64,000 bases of DNA from Ignavibacteriota bacterium (lineage in GTDB: Bacteria; Bacteroidota; Ignavibacteria; Ignavibacteriales; Melioribacteraceae): contig PDPT01000039.1 of NCBI GenBank assembly GCA_002746605.1, forward strand, positions 16,478 through 80,477, written 5' to 3'. Below the pieces are notes generated by a model. The model worked only from the letters and a program-made list of their open reading frames with translations, had not been told where the DNA came from and searched no databases. This document shows, piece by piece, positions 8,885-17,862 of this stretch. The translations under genes and the position numbers were made by a program. Each line of letters begins with the position of its first letter. Position 1 is the stretch's first letter.

Positions 8885-9643
8885 ATGATCAAAATTAAAA
8901 ATCTTCACGCTAATGTTGAAGGAAATGAAATTTTAAAGGGACTTGATTTATCAGTTAATGCCGGTGAGATTCATGCAATAATGGGACCGAACGGTTCGGG
9001 TAAAAGTACACTTGCCAATGTTCTTGCAGGCAGTGAAGCTTACGAAGTTACGGAAGGTGAAATAATTTTTAATAACCATGATATTATTGAAATGGAACCT
9101 GATGAAAGAGCAAGAGAAGGTTTGTTCTTGGCATTCCAATATCCAATAGAAATTCCGGGTGTAAGTAATTCCGTATTTCTAAAAACTGCTCTCAATGAAA
9201 TTAGAAAACACAGAGGCGAGGAGGAAATTTCAGCTAAAGATTTTCTCGCTTTAATAAAAGAAAAGACAGAAATTCTAAATATGGATAATTCACTTATCGG
9301 GCGTTCTGTTAATCAAGGGTTTTCTGGTGGAGAAAAGAAACGTAACGAAATTTTACAGTTGCTCACACTAAATCCCAAACTTGCTGTGCTCGATGAAACT
9401 GATTCCGGTTTAGACATTGATGCACTAAAAGTTGTAGCTCGTGGCGTAAATAAATTTAAGAACGAAAACAATGCTGTAATTTTGGTAACCCATTATCAAA
9501 GGTTACTTGATTACATTGTTCCCGATTTTGTGCATGTTCTATATAAAGGTAAAATAGTTAAATCAGGCGATAAAACTCTAGCGTTGGAACTTGAAAAACA
9601 TGGTTACGATTGGTTAATTAAAGAACAATCTGCAGAAGTTTAA
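8885..9643 (+). CDS. sufC: Fe-S cluster assembly ATPase SufC
   Basis: A 252-residue ABC-type ATPase that powers conformational change of the SufB-SufD scaffold; it is soluble and not a transporter. Visible motifs are Walker A GPNGSGKST (about residues 33-41), the SufC-type Q-loop region FLAFQYPIEIPGV, the ABC signature FSGGEKKRNE, Walker B LAVLDETDSGLD and the H-loop VTHYQRLLDYI. It is located between sufB and sufD with 21 bases to sufD, and the ribosome binding region GAAAAGGAT lies just upstream of the start. Confidence 0.98.
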   Translation: MIKIKNLHANVEGNEILKGLDLSVNAGEIHAIMGPNGSGKSTLANVLAGSEAYEVTEGEIIFNNHDIIEMEPDERAREGLFLAFQYPIEIPGVSNSVFLKTALNEIRKHRGEEEISAKDFLALIKEKTEILNMDNSLIGRSVNQGFSGGEKKRNEILQLLTLNPKLAVLDETDSGLDIDALKVVARGVNKFKNENNAVILVTHYQRLLDYIVPDFVHVLYKGKIVKSGDKTLALELEKHGYDWLIKEQSAEV

Positions 9644-9664
9644 ATAAAGAGAGGATGAATTTTT

Positions 9665-10981
9665 ATGAGTAGTGAAAATAGTATTAAAAAATGGTATTCG
9701 GAAAACTTCAAAGAGTTTCATAAATTAAACAATGATGGTGCTTTTGATGATTTAAGAAAAAATGCGTTCGAGGGTTTTAACGATTCTAAATTTCCAACCA
9801 AAAAAGATGAAGAATGGAAATATACAAATGTTTATAATATTTTTAATGAACAATTTATCCCTTCACCTCTGAAACAGAGAGAAAACAATATTGAAAATAT
9901 CTCTGAATATTTAATTCCTGGCTTAGATGTGCATCTAATTGTTCTAGTTGATGGAATTTTTAATGATGAATTGTCTAAAATCGGAAATCTACAAAACGGT
10001 GTTATTATTGATAGCTTTTATAATCAGTCCAAAGTGAATAAAGAGTTTTTGTTGCAATACATTTCAAAAAAGGAAACTGTTGAAAACTCTTTTGATTATT
10101 TAAATAAAACTTTTACTTACGATGGATTTGTAATTTATTTACCCAAAAATCAAATAGCTGAAAAACCTATTCACATTTTGAATATTTCTACAGATGGAAA
10201 AGAAAAAAACTTAATACAACCGAGGAATTTAATTGTTGCCGAAGAAAATTCGCAAGCCAAAATTATAACTGAATATATCAGTACAAGCGAGCTGGAATAT
10301 TTTACAAATATAATTACTGAAATTTATATTGATGAAAATGCTAATGTTAGTTTTTACAAATTACAAAGTGAATCAAAAAAAGCTTATCACATTGATAAAA
10401 CGGAAATAATTCAAAAAGAGCAAAGTGTATTCAACCATTTTTCACTTTCTTTTGGGAGTAGAATTGCTCGTAATGATATAAATACTAAATTAGATGGTGA
10501 AAATATTGAACTGCATCTTTATGGTTTATATCTCGGAAACGAAGAGCAGCATATCGATCATCATACTTTTATTGATCATGCCCATCCGAATTGTGAAAGC
10601 AATGAATTGTACAAAGGAATTCTTGACGATAAAGCAACAGGAGTTTTTTCGGGAAAGATTTATGTTAACAAAATTGCACAAAAGACAAATGCTTTTCAAT
10701 CAAATAAATCCATTTTGCTCTCTGATGAGGCAACAATAAACGCTAAACCGCAATTAGAAATTTATGCTGACGATGTAAAATGTTCGCATGGAGCAACAGT
10801 TGGTAAATTAGACGAAAAAGCATATTACTATATTCGTTCAAGAGGTGTACCTGCTGAATCGGCTCGTTCGATGTTGATAAGAGCGTTTGTTGATGATGTT
10901 ATAAGCCAATGTAATATTCAATCGCTTAGAGAAAAAATTAATCATACAATTTTTGAAAATTTACATAGAGAAGAATTTTAA
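9665..10981 (+). CDS. sufD: Fe-S cluster assembly protein SufD
   Basis: A 438-residue paralogue of SufB that pairs with it in the SufBC2D scaffold. The N-terminal helical region contains KFPTKKDEEWKYTNV, typical of SufD. The beta-helix core has HIDHHTFIDHAHPNCES and GVFSGKIYVNKIAQKTNA, and the end has DDVKCSHGATVGKLDEKAYY followed by SRGVPAESARSMLIRAF. The conserved His in CSHG is kept. Its stop overlaps the sufS start by one base (TAATG), so translation is probably coupled. Confidence 0.97.
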   Translation: MSSENSIKKWYSENFKEFHKLNNDGAFDDLRKNAFEGFNDSKFPTKKDEEWKYTNVYNIFNEQFIPSPLKQRENNIENISEYLIPGLDVHLIVLVDGIFNDELSKIGNLQNGVIIDSFYNQSKVNKEFLLQYISKKETVENSFDYLNKTFTYDGFVIYLPKNQIAEKPIHILNISTDGKEKNLIQPRNLIVAEENSQAKIITEYISTSELEYFTNIITEIYIDENANVSFYKLQSESKKAYHIDKTEIIQKEQSVFNHFSLSFGSRIARNDINTKLDGENIELHLYGLYLGNEEQHIDHHTFIDHAHPNCESNELYKGILDDKATGVFSGKIYVNKIAQKTNAFQSNKSILLSDEATINAKPQLEIYADDVKCSHGATVGKLDEKAYYYIRSRGVPAESARSMLIRAFVDDVISQCNIQSLREKINHTIFENLHREEF

Positions 10982-12255
10982 TGAATTTTGATCAGTCTTT
11001 TATAACTACAAAAAAATCAAAAAAAAATTATCGCAAGTTTGATGTAGATGAAGTGAGAAAAGATTTTCCTATTTTGAAAAGAAAAGTAAATAACAAACCT
11101 TTAATTTATTTTGATAATGCAGCAACTTCACAAAAACCGCAGAGAGTTATTAATGCAATAACACAATATTATTCCTATGAAAATGCTAACATCCACAGAG
11201 GATTGCATTTTTTAAGTGAGCTTGCTACGGAATCGTATGAAGGAGCAAGACTTAAAATTAAAGAGTTTTTAAATGCAATGAGTGTTTCTGAAATAATTTT
11301 TGTGAGGGGTGCTACTGAAGGAATTAATCTTATAGCTAATTCATTTTGTAAAGCAAATTATTTTAAGGAAGGTGACGAAATAATAATTTCGCACATGGAA
11401 CATCATTCAAATATAGTCCCTTGGCAATTACTTTGCGAAAGAAAAAAATTAAATCTGAAAGTAGTTCCAGTAAATGATAAAGGCGAGTTTATTTTTGAAG
11501 AATATGAAAAACTTTTTTCGAAAAAAACTAAGTTGGTATCAATTGTTCACATTTCTAACGCACTTGGAACAATAAATCCGGTAAAAGAAATTGTTAAGAA
11601 AGCTCACGAAAATAATGTACCTGTTTTGCTTGATGGTGCACAAGCGGTTCCGCACACAACGATTGATGTGCAAAAATTAGGTTGTGATTTTTATGTCTTT
11701 TCCGGTCACAAAGTTTTTGGTCCGACCGGCATAGGTGTTCTTTACGGTAAAACTGAATTTTTAGAAAAGATGCCACCGTTTCAAGGTGGTGGAGATATGA
11801 TAAGAGAAGTAACTTTTAAAAAAACAACTTATGAAGATTTACCTCAAAAGTTTGAAGCGGGAACTCCGAATATTGTTGGTGGCATTGCACTTGGTGCAGC
11901 TATTGATTATTTAAGTTCTTTCAACTTTTCCGAAATTAAAGAGTATGAACATAAAATGCTAAAGTATGCAACAGATAAATTAAATGAAATTGACGGCTTA
12001 AAAATTATCGGAACTTCAGATAAAAAGGTATCTGTAATTTCTTTTGTCATAGAAGGCATTCATCCTTACGATATTGGAACAATAATAGACACGGATGGAA
12101 TTGCAATTAGAACCGGTCATCATTGTACAATGCCGCTGATAAAGAGATTTAATCTGCCTGCTACGGCAAGAGCATCTTTTTCAATTTATAATAAAATTGA
12201 AGAGGTTGATATATTAATTAAAGCTTTACTTAAAGTAAAAAAAATGTTTTCATAA
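10981..12255 (+). CDS. sufS: Cysteine desulfurase SufS
   Basis: A 424-residue PLP-dependent group II cysteine desulfurase that takes sulfur from cysteine for cluster building. Seen in the sequence are YFDNAATSQKPQRV near the N-terminus, the cofactor Lys244 in SGHKVFGPTG, and Cys382 in GHHCTMP, which carries the persulfide. RAGHHC-like context and length fit SufS rather than IscS. No SufE or SufU partner is encoded beside it; the next gene is a SufT-like protein, so the sulfur acceptor must be elsewhere or bypassed. The first 25 residues are a basic extension (KKSKKNYRK) not usual for the family. Confidence 0.97.
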   Translation: MNFDQSFITTKKSKKNYRKFDVDEVRKDFPILKRKVNNKPLIYFDNAATSQKPQRVINAITQYYSYENANIHRGLHFLSELATESYEGARLKIKEFLNAMSVSEIIFVRGATEGINLIANSFCKANYFKEGDEIIISHMEHHSNIVPWQLLCERKKLNLKVVPVNDKGEFIFEEYEKLFSKKTKLVSIVHISNALGTINPVKEIVKKAHENNVPVLLDGAQAVPHTTIDVQKLGCDFYVFSGHKVFGPTGIGVLYGKTEFLEKMPPFQGGGDMIREVTFKKTTYEDLPQKFEAGTPNIVGGIALGAAIDYLSSFNFSEIKEYEHKMLKYATDKLNEIDGLKIIGTSDKKVSVISFVIEGIHPYDIGTIIDTDGIAIRTGHHCTMPLIKRFNLPATARASFSIYNKIEEVDILIKALLKVKKMFS

Positions 12256-12266
12256 GGAAAAATATT

Positions 12267-12581
12267 ATGGTTGACAAAGGTTATTTAGAACAAAAAATTA
12301 TATCTGTGATAGAAACAGTTTACGATCCTGAAATTCCGGTTAATATTTATGAGCTGGGAATGATTTACAATGTAAAAGTTGAAGATAATGCCGATGTTGA
12401 AATCACGATGACATTAACTTCTCCCGCTTGTCCTGTTGCTGAGTCTTTGCCTATCGAGGTACAACAAAAAATTAAAGAGATAGATGAAGTAAATGAAGTG
12501 AACATAAATCTGGTTTGGGAACCTCCATGGAATAAAGATATGATGAGTGATGAAGCAAAATTAAATCTCGGATTTTTATAG
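12267..12581 (+). CDS. sufT: SufT-like MIP18/DUF59 Fe-S maturation protein
   Basis: A 104-residue single-domain protein of the MIP18 (DUF59, PaaD-like) family. It shows the characteristic TVYDPEIPVNIYELGMIYNV segment, the TSPACP motif with its conserved Cys, and a C-terminal VWEPPWNKDMMS block. Members at this operon position (SufT) aid maturation or delivery of Fe-S clusters to target proteins. It starts 11 bases after sufS behind AAGGAAAAA and precedes the Rrf2 gene, so it is part of the suf transcript. Confidence 0.95.
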   Translation: MVDKGYLEQKIISVIETVYDPEIPVNIYELGMIYNVKVEDNADVEITMTLTSPACPVAESLPIEVQQKIKEIDEVNEVNINLVWEPPWNKDMMSDEAKLNLGFL

Positions 12582-12646
12582 TTCAAAGAATGTGCGGTTA
12601 TAAAATTGCTCTCAATAAAGAAAACTAAAAAAAGTATTTTGCTACA

Positions 12647-13108
12647 ATGAAATTTACAACACAAGAAGAATATGGTTTAAGGCTTTTGGTAAGACTTGGT
12701 TATGCCTACAATAAAGGTGTCGGTTTAACTATTCCCGAAATTAGTGAACACGAAAATTTATCTCAACATAATGTTGCAAAAATTTTACGTATTTTAAGAC
12801 TTGGTGGTTTATTAGAAAGTGAACGCGGAAGACTTGGCGGTTATGCTTTAACGAGAAATCCCAAAGAGATGCTTATTAGTAATATTCTTGATGTTCTTGG
12901 CGAAAAATTTTTTGATATAAATTATTGTAACTCTCATATATCTGATAATGAAATGATGATTTGTAAGCATACTGCGAATTGTTCAGTAAGATCTTTATGG
13001 AGAATAATTCAATATTCAATTGATAATGCAGTTAAAGATTTAACTTTAAATGATTTGTTGCAAGAAGAGACATTTTTGTTTAAGCAAATTAATAAGCAGG
13101 TTTCTTAA
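12647..13108 (+). CDS. Rrf2-family Fe-S-responsive transcriptional regulator
   Basis: A 153-residue Rrf2 protein. The N-terminal winged helix (about residues 1-85) has EYGLRLLVRLGYA, LTIPEISEHENLSQHNVAKI and RGRLGGYALTR, as in IscR. Three cysteines follow in the ligand region (NYC, MIC, ANC), spaced C-x11-C-x5-C, compared with C-x5-C-x5-C in E. coli IscR, so a 2Fe-2S cluster is plausible with a longer first loop. It sits last in the suf operon, 65 bases after sufT, and probably controls it through the palindrome at 7291-7312 (inference). It ends 7 bases before the convergent dehydrogenase gene. Confidence 0.92.
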   Translation: MKFTTQEEYGLRLLVRLGYAYNKGVGLTIPEISEHENLSQHNVAKILRILRLGGLLESERGRLGGYALTRNPKEMLISNILDVLGEKFFDINYCNSHISDNEMMICKHTANCSVRSLWRIIQYSIDNAVKDLTLNDLLQEETFLFKQINKQVS

Positions 13109-13115
13109 TATTGCT

Positions 13116-15950
13116 TTATCCGTTGCTGCATTTATCAACTAAGTAAATGATTGAATTGTACTCAATGCCGCTGTAGAGCGATAAACCAATTTCGCAAGTT
13201 CTGCTCGAAGAATAACCACTTCTGCAATTATTTTTAACTACTGTTTTTTTCAAATTAGAAAGTGCTGAGTTATTTAATTCAGGAAATGTAAAACCTCTAT
13301 CACCTGCAAATCCGCAACAATTTATATCTTCGGGAACAATAACTTTATCAGAACAAGCATTTGCAATGTTTAATAGTTTATCTACAAGTTCCATTTTGGT
13401 TGTACTGCATGTAGAATGAATTGCAATCGGTTCGTTAGTTTTGGTTATTTCTAAATTTTGTAAAATTTCATCAGCAATAAATTCAACACTGTCATAAATT
13501 GTAATATCGGTTAATTTATTTTTTCCTAAATATTCCTTAAAAGTTTTAACACACGGACTAGTATCAAAAACAACCTGAATATTATTTTTTTTATTTATTT
13601 CTTTTAGCGAGTTGTATAACTCATCAGCTTTTTTGTTTGCTGCATCAATATAACCTTTACTTGAAAAAGGCATTCCGCAACATAAATTATTTAAGTTCTT
13701 AGGATATATAATATTAAAACCTGCTTTGGTTAAAAGTCTTTTGAATACTGTAGATTGGTCTTCCTTAAATTTGCTATCGGAATAGGTTCCCATTGATCTG
13801 CTGATACAACTTGGGAAATAAATAATTTCTTTGTTATTGTTCTCTTGAATTATATCCTTAAAATCAGCACCTGAACCTTTTGGTAAAAATTTATTCCACA
13901 TTGGGATTTTATTGTTTGAAATTTTCCTCAAGAACATCGATATATTGTGTAGAAAACCTACACCCAAAATATTTCTAATAAAATTTACCAAACTTAAAAT
14001 TTTCTTTAATAAGAATGTAATTTTACTAAAATGATTTACAAAGAAATCAGCAATTTTACTATTCAATGGAATAATGTTCTCTTTACGGATAGTTTTTATA
14101 AGCTTGCCGGTATCAATATCAACCGGACAGCTAAGCTCACATAAACCATCGGTTGCACAAGTGTTGTTCCCAAAGTAATTATAACTTGTTTGCAACTCAT
14201 TAATTATTTCTTTGCTGCCATTACTTTTTTCAAGTCTATTAATTTCCCTCCAAACCGCTATTCTTTGTCGAGGTGTTAATGTCAAATTTTTAGAAGGACA
14301 AATATTTTCACAGAAACCACAATCTATACATTTATCAATCATGGGATTTACAATCGGGGTTTCTTTTATGTTTTTAATATAAATTAATTCATCTAAATTG
14401 ATTAACACACCGGGATTAAGGATCTCAGTCGGGTCAATTGCTTTTTTTATTCTCAGCATTAAATTATAAATTTCATGTCCCCATTCATACTTTACAAAAG
14501 CAGCCATATTTCTCCCCGTTCCATGTTCCGCTTTTAAGGAGCCGTCATATTTTTTTACAACTAACTTAACAACATCCTGCATAAATTTTTGATAACGTTT
14601 TACTTCATTTATATCATTGAAATCCTGTGCAAATACAAAATGAATATTTCCGGAAAGTGCATGTCCCCAAATAATAGTTTTAGTATAATCATGAACTTTG
14701 AAAAGATTTTGTAAATCCATTACGGCATCGGCAAGTTTATTTGTCGTAAAATTTACATCTTCAATGATTACGGTTGTTCCGGGTTTTCTTGACTTACTCA
14801 CGGAAGGAAAAAGTCCTTTTCTAATTTTCCATAACTTTAAATATTCGGTAGGAATTTTAGTAAACTCAATAGGTCTTATGGTTTCAATTGATTTCAAATT
14901 AGATTGTATTTCAGAAATATTTTTATCCAATGCTTCAATTGTTTCTGCGGAAGTTTCAATGAGCAATGCAGCTGCATTTTCATTTAATTCTTTTAAGTAT
15001 TCTGGCATTCCTTTTTTATTTTCTACTGATTTTAAAGATGCTCTATCCATAATTTCTGCAGCATCCACCGGTAGTTTTTTTAAGATTGGTATTGCCGAAC
15101 AAGCACCTTTTACACTTGGAAAAATAATTAATGATGAAGCTTTGTTAGGTAAAGAGGGAACTGTGTTTAAAGTAATTTCAGAAATAAAACCAAGTGTACC
15201 TTCAGCTCCAATCATTAAATGTTTAATTATATCTGTAGGGGCTTGGTAATCTGTAAAGGAATTTATTCCGTAACCGGTTGTATTTTTTATTTTATATTTT
15301 TTCTCAATTCTATCTTTTAATTCATTATTATTTGATATTTCAGATTCAATGTTTTTAATTTCAGTTATTATATCTTTATGAGTTTTAAGAAAATCTTGGC
15401 AGCTCTTTTGGTCGGAAGTATCAAGAAGTGTTCCGTCAGAAAAAATTATTCTTAAATCTTTAAGAGTGTTGTAAGAATTTTTTTCAGTACCACTTGTCAT
15501 TCCGCTTGCATTGTTTGATGCTATGCCAACAACAGTTGCAGCATTTATCGAAGCCGGGTCGGGACCAATTTTTTTATTAAACTCATTTAATCTTAAATTT
15601 GCTTGTATGCCAAGTGTTGCTGGCGAAAGAGTAATTGATTGCTTATCATCACTAATCTTTATCTGATTCCAACTTCTATCGGCAACAAGTAAAACCGAAG
15701 CGGAGATTGATTGTCCGGATAAACTTGTGCCCGAAGCTCTAAATGTGATTGGAATATTTAGTCTGTAACATGCTTTAATTACATGAATAGCTTCTTCTTC
15801 AGAAATAACTTTTACAACAAGTTTAGGAGTTAATCTATAAAAACTTGCGTCTGTACCAAAGGCAAAAGTTCTTAGCTTATCAGTATAAACTCTTTCTTTC
15901 GGGATAACATGATCAATATCAGATAATAAAGAGTTAAAATTGTCTTCCAT
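13116..15950 (-). CDS. FAD- and Fe-S-dependent 2-hydroxyacid dehydrogenase (D-lactate/YdiJ type)
   Basis: A 944-residue fusion oxidoreductase. Residues 1-240 form a FAD-binding-4 (PCMH) domain, with FRASGTSLSGQSIS and NNASGMTSGT as cofactor contacts. A FAD-oxidase C domain follows, with a conserved HALSGNIHF region and HGTGRN. Then come two 4Fe-4S clusters (CIDCGFCENICP and CATDGLCELSCP) and a pair of CCG domains (NLCCGMPF and INCCGFAGD) as in GlpC/LutA. This order is that of YdiJ-like D-2-hydroxyacid or D-lactate dehydrogenases that pass electrons to quinone; the exact substrate cannot be told. It is slightly shorter than the roughly 1,000 residues I recall for YdiJ. It is co-transcribed with pepP (6-base gap). 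Confidence 0.9.
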   Translation of the reverse strand: MEDNFNSLLSDIDHVIPKERVYTDKLRTFAFGTDASFYRLTPKLVVKVISEEEAIHVIKACYRLNIPITFRASGTSLSGQSISASVLLVADRSWNQIKISDDKQSITLSPATLGIQANLRLNEFNKKIGPDPASINAATVVGIASNNASGMTSGTEKNSYNTLKDLRIIFSDGTLLDTSDQKSCQDFLKTHKDIITEIKNIESEISNNNELKDRIEKKYKIKNTTGYGINSFTDYQAPTDIIKHLMIGAEGTLGFISEITLNTVPSLPNKASSLIIFPSVKGACSAIPILKKLPVDAAEIMDRASLKSVENKKGMPEYLKELNENAAALLIETSAETIEALDKNISEIQSNLKSIETIRPIEFTKIPTEYLKLWKIRKGLFPSVSKSRKPGTTVIIEDVNFTTNKLADAVMDLQNLFKVHDYTKTIIWGHALSGNIHFVFAQDFNDINEVKRYQKFMQDVVKLVVKKYDGSLKAEHGTGRNMAAFVKYEWGHEIYNLMLRIKKAIDPTEILNPGVLINLDELIYIKNIKETPIVNPMIDKCIDCGFCENICPSKNLTLTPRQRIAVWREINRLEKSNGSKEIINELQTSYNYFGNNTCATDGLCELSCPVDIDTGKLIKTIRKENIIPLNSKIADFFVNHFSKITFLLKKILSLVNFIRNILGVGFLHNISMFLRKISNNKIPMWNKFLPKGSGADFKDIIQENNNKEIIYFPSCISRSMGTYSDSKFKEDQSTVFKRLLTKAGFNIIYPKNLNNLCCGMPFSSKGYIDAANKKADELYNSLKEINKKNNIQVVFDTSPCVKTFKEYLGKNKLTDITIYDSVEFIADEILQNLEITKTNEPIAIHSTCSTTKMELVDKLLNIANACSDKVIVPEDINCCGFAGDRGFTFPELNNSALSNLKKTVVKNNCRSGYSSSRTCEIGLSLYSGIEYNSIIYLVDKCSNG

Positions 15951-15956
15951 AAAAAA

Positions 15957-17348
15957 TTATTTTTTTGAACAAGCCTCTTCAACTTCTTCAACTGTTTTAG
16001 GAATTGGTTTCCCTAAAATTTTGTAACCATTTTTAGTTAAAAGAATATCATCTTCAATTCGTATGCCACCAAAGTTGTTATATTTTTTTACAGTAGAATA
16101 GTTGATAAATTCCGCATGTTTCTTCTCTTTTTTCCATTGCTCAATTAATGCGGGAATAAAATAGCAACCGGGTTCTACGGTAATAACAAAACCTTCTTTC
16201 AATTTTTTACCTAATCTCAAATAAGCCAATCCAAACTGATTGCTTCTTTCAATTGATTTATTGTAACCGACATAATTTTCACCAAGATTTTCCATGTCAT
16301 GTACATCTAAGCCCATCATATGCCCGAGTCCATGAGGAAAAAATAAAGCATGTGCACCTGCCGCTACTGCTTCATCTACATCTCCTTTCATTAAACCTAT
16401 ATCCTTTAATCCTGAAGTAATAACTCTTGCAGCTTGTAAATGAATATCTTTGAATTTAATTCCCGGTTTTATCATTTTTATTGCTTGAAGTTGGGAATCG
16501 AGAACAATATTATAAATATCTTTTTGTTTTTTTGTGAATTGACCGTTAACGGGGAATGTTCTTGTAATATCGCTGGCGTAACCTTCAGTTGTTTCTGCAC
16601 CGGAATCAAGTACGGCAATTTGTCCGGCCCTCATAACATTATTATGAGAATGGTTGTGCAGAGTTTCTCCGTGAACGGAGAAGATTATTGGGAAGGAAAC
16701 TCCGTTGCCTTTCGATAAAGCAATTCCTTCAACCACACCAAAAACTTCTCTTTCAATAATTCCGGGTTTAGTCAATTTCATTGCAAGAGTATTCATTTCG
16801 TAGCTTATATCAAGGGCTTTTTCTATTTCAACAATTTCTTCATTACTCTTTATAGATCTTTGTTTTACAACAGCTTTAATAAATTTTTTGGATACTTTAT
16901 CATTTATCTTTGAGTGTTTAATATTTAATAATTTAGATAAAAACAAAACGTTATCAGCTCTGTACTGCGGGAGGAAGTGAATGTTCCTTTTATTTTTTTT
17001 TGCTTTATCTAAATAATTACTCAATTTGGAAAAAGATTTAACCTTATGAACGCCAACTTTCTCAGCTTTATTTTTGATCGTATCATCATGTCCCATCCAA
17101 ATTATATCATCAACAGGACGATTATCACCAAAGATTATTTCCTCATTTTTTTCGAGATCAATTATTGCGGCAACACCGGGTTCATTTAAGCCCCAATAGT
17201 AAAGGAAAGTGCTATCTTGTCTATAGTGGTAAGTGTTGGATGCAAAATTCATAGGCATTTCATTATTACTCAAAAAAAGTAAAACACCTTTGGAAAATTC
17301 TTGCTTTAAAGTTTCTCTTCTGTTTTCATAAGTTTTTGTGTTAAACAT
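15957..17348 (-). CDS. pepP: Xaa-Pro aminopeptidase, M24B
   Basis: A 463-residue cytoplasmic metallopeptidase that removes N-terminal residues before proline. The N-terminal aminopeptidase-P domain (about residues 1-150) has FLYYWGLNEPGVAAIIDLE. The pita-bread catalytic domain supplies the five metal ligands: Asp in LDSGAETTEGYASDITRT (two Asp), His in FFPHGLGHMMGLDVHD, Glu in FVITVEPGCY and Glu in GGIRIEDDIL. Length is normal. It is the first gene of a two-gene minus-strand operon, with its start in an AT-rich gap opposite a lipoprotein gene on the other strand. Confidence 0.95.
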   Translation of the reverse strand: MFNTKTYENRRETLKQEFSKGVLLFLSNNEMPMNFASNTYHYRQDSTFLYYWGLNEPGVAAIIDLEKNEEIIFGDNRPVDDIIWMGHDDTIKNKAEKVGVHKVKSFSKLSNYLDKAKKNKRNIHFLPQYRADNVLFLSKLLNIKHSKINDKVSKKFIKAVVKQRSIKSNEEIVEIEKALDISYEMNTLAMKLTKPGIIEREVFGVVEGIALSKGNGVSFPIIFSVHGETLHNHSHNNVMRAGQIAVLDSGAETTEGYASDITRTFPVNGQFTKKQKDIYNIVLDSQLQAIKMIKPGIKFKDIHLQAARVITSGLKDIGLMKGDVDEAVAAGAHALFFPHGLGHMMGLDVHDMENLGENYVGYNKSIERSNQFGLAYLRLGKKLKEGFVITVEPGCYFIPALIEQWKKEKKHAEFINYSTVKKYNNFGGIRIEDDILLTKNGYKILGKPIPKTVEEVEEACSKK

Positions 17349-17502
17349 TACAACTCCTTGTTAATTCATACAGCAAATATATAAAAACATTTAATGTGAT
17401 TTGGACAATTGTTTATTTCAGTATAAATTTATGTATATGTTTGATATTAAAAAATTATTTTTTATATATGAAATACAATAATTAAAACTCTAAGAGGTAA
17501 AT

Positions 17503-17862
17503 ATGAAGACTAAGTTAATAATATTATTCGGTTTTATTGCAATATCTTGGTTAGTTTCTTGCAGTTCAAAAAATGAAGTTAAGATTCAAGAAAATATTTC
17601 TAAATCAGATAGTTTAAAATATGTAGAAGGTACAATAATTATGGTAGGAAATGAGCCTTTTGTAGAATTGGCGTTAAATGTAAATGATTCGTTAGTTTAT
17701 GTTTTAGATTGCCCAAAAGAAATGCAAGATAGTTTGAAACAAAAACAAGGTGAAAGTTTTATAATTTATTATTCGGATAAAATAAAAAATGAAATCGGTA
17801 CAAAATTAATTGTAACCGAAAATAAAAAAATTGAAAAACAAACTAAAGAAGGTGAAAAATGA
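17503..17862 (+). CDS. Small hypothetical lipoprotein
   Basis: A 119-residue lipoprotein of unknown function. A signal peptide ends at the lipobox WLVSC (Cys20), followed by a charged linker, about 75 residues that look like a small beta domain (YVEGTIIMVGNEPFVEL...), and a Lys/Glu-rich tail. The stop overlaps the ATG of the downstream protease by four bases (ATGA), so the two are translationally coupled and likely act together. Guesses such as a protease partner or chaperone are not supported by any motif. Ribosome binding site AAGAGGT lies just before the ATG. Confidence 0.75.
   Translation: MKTKLIILFGFIAISWLVSCSSKNEVKIQENISKSDSLKYVEGTIIMVGNEPFVELALNVNDSLVYVLDCPKEMQDSLKQKQGESFIIYYSDKIKNEIGTKLIVTENKKIEKQTKEGEK

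Noticed and set aside
14698..15249. 183-codon plus-strand ORF inside the FAD/Fe-S dehydrogenase (14698-15249)
   Set aside because: It lies opposite a gene with several catalytic motifs in the other strand and has no family-like features of its own.
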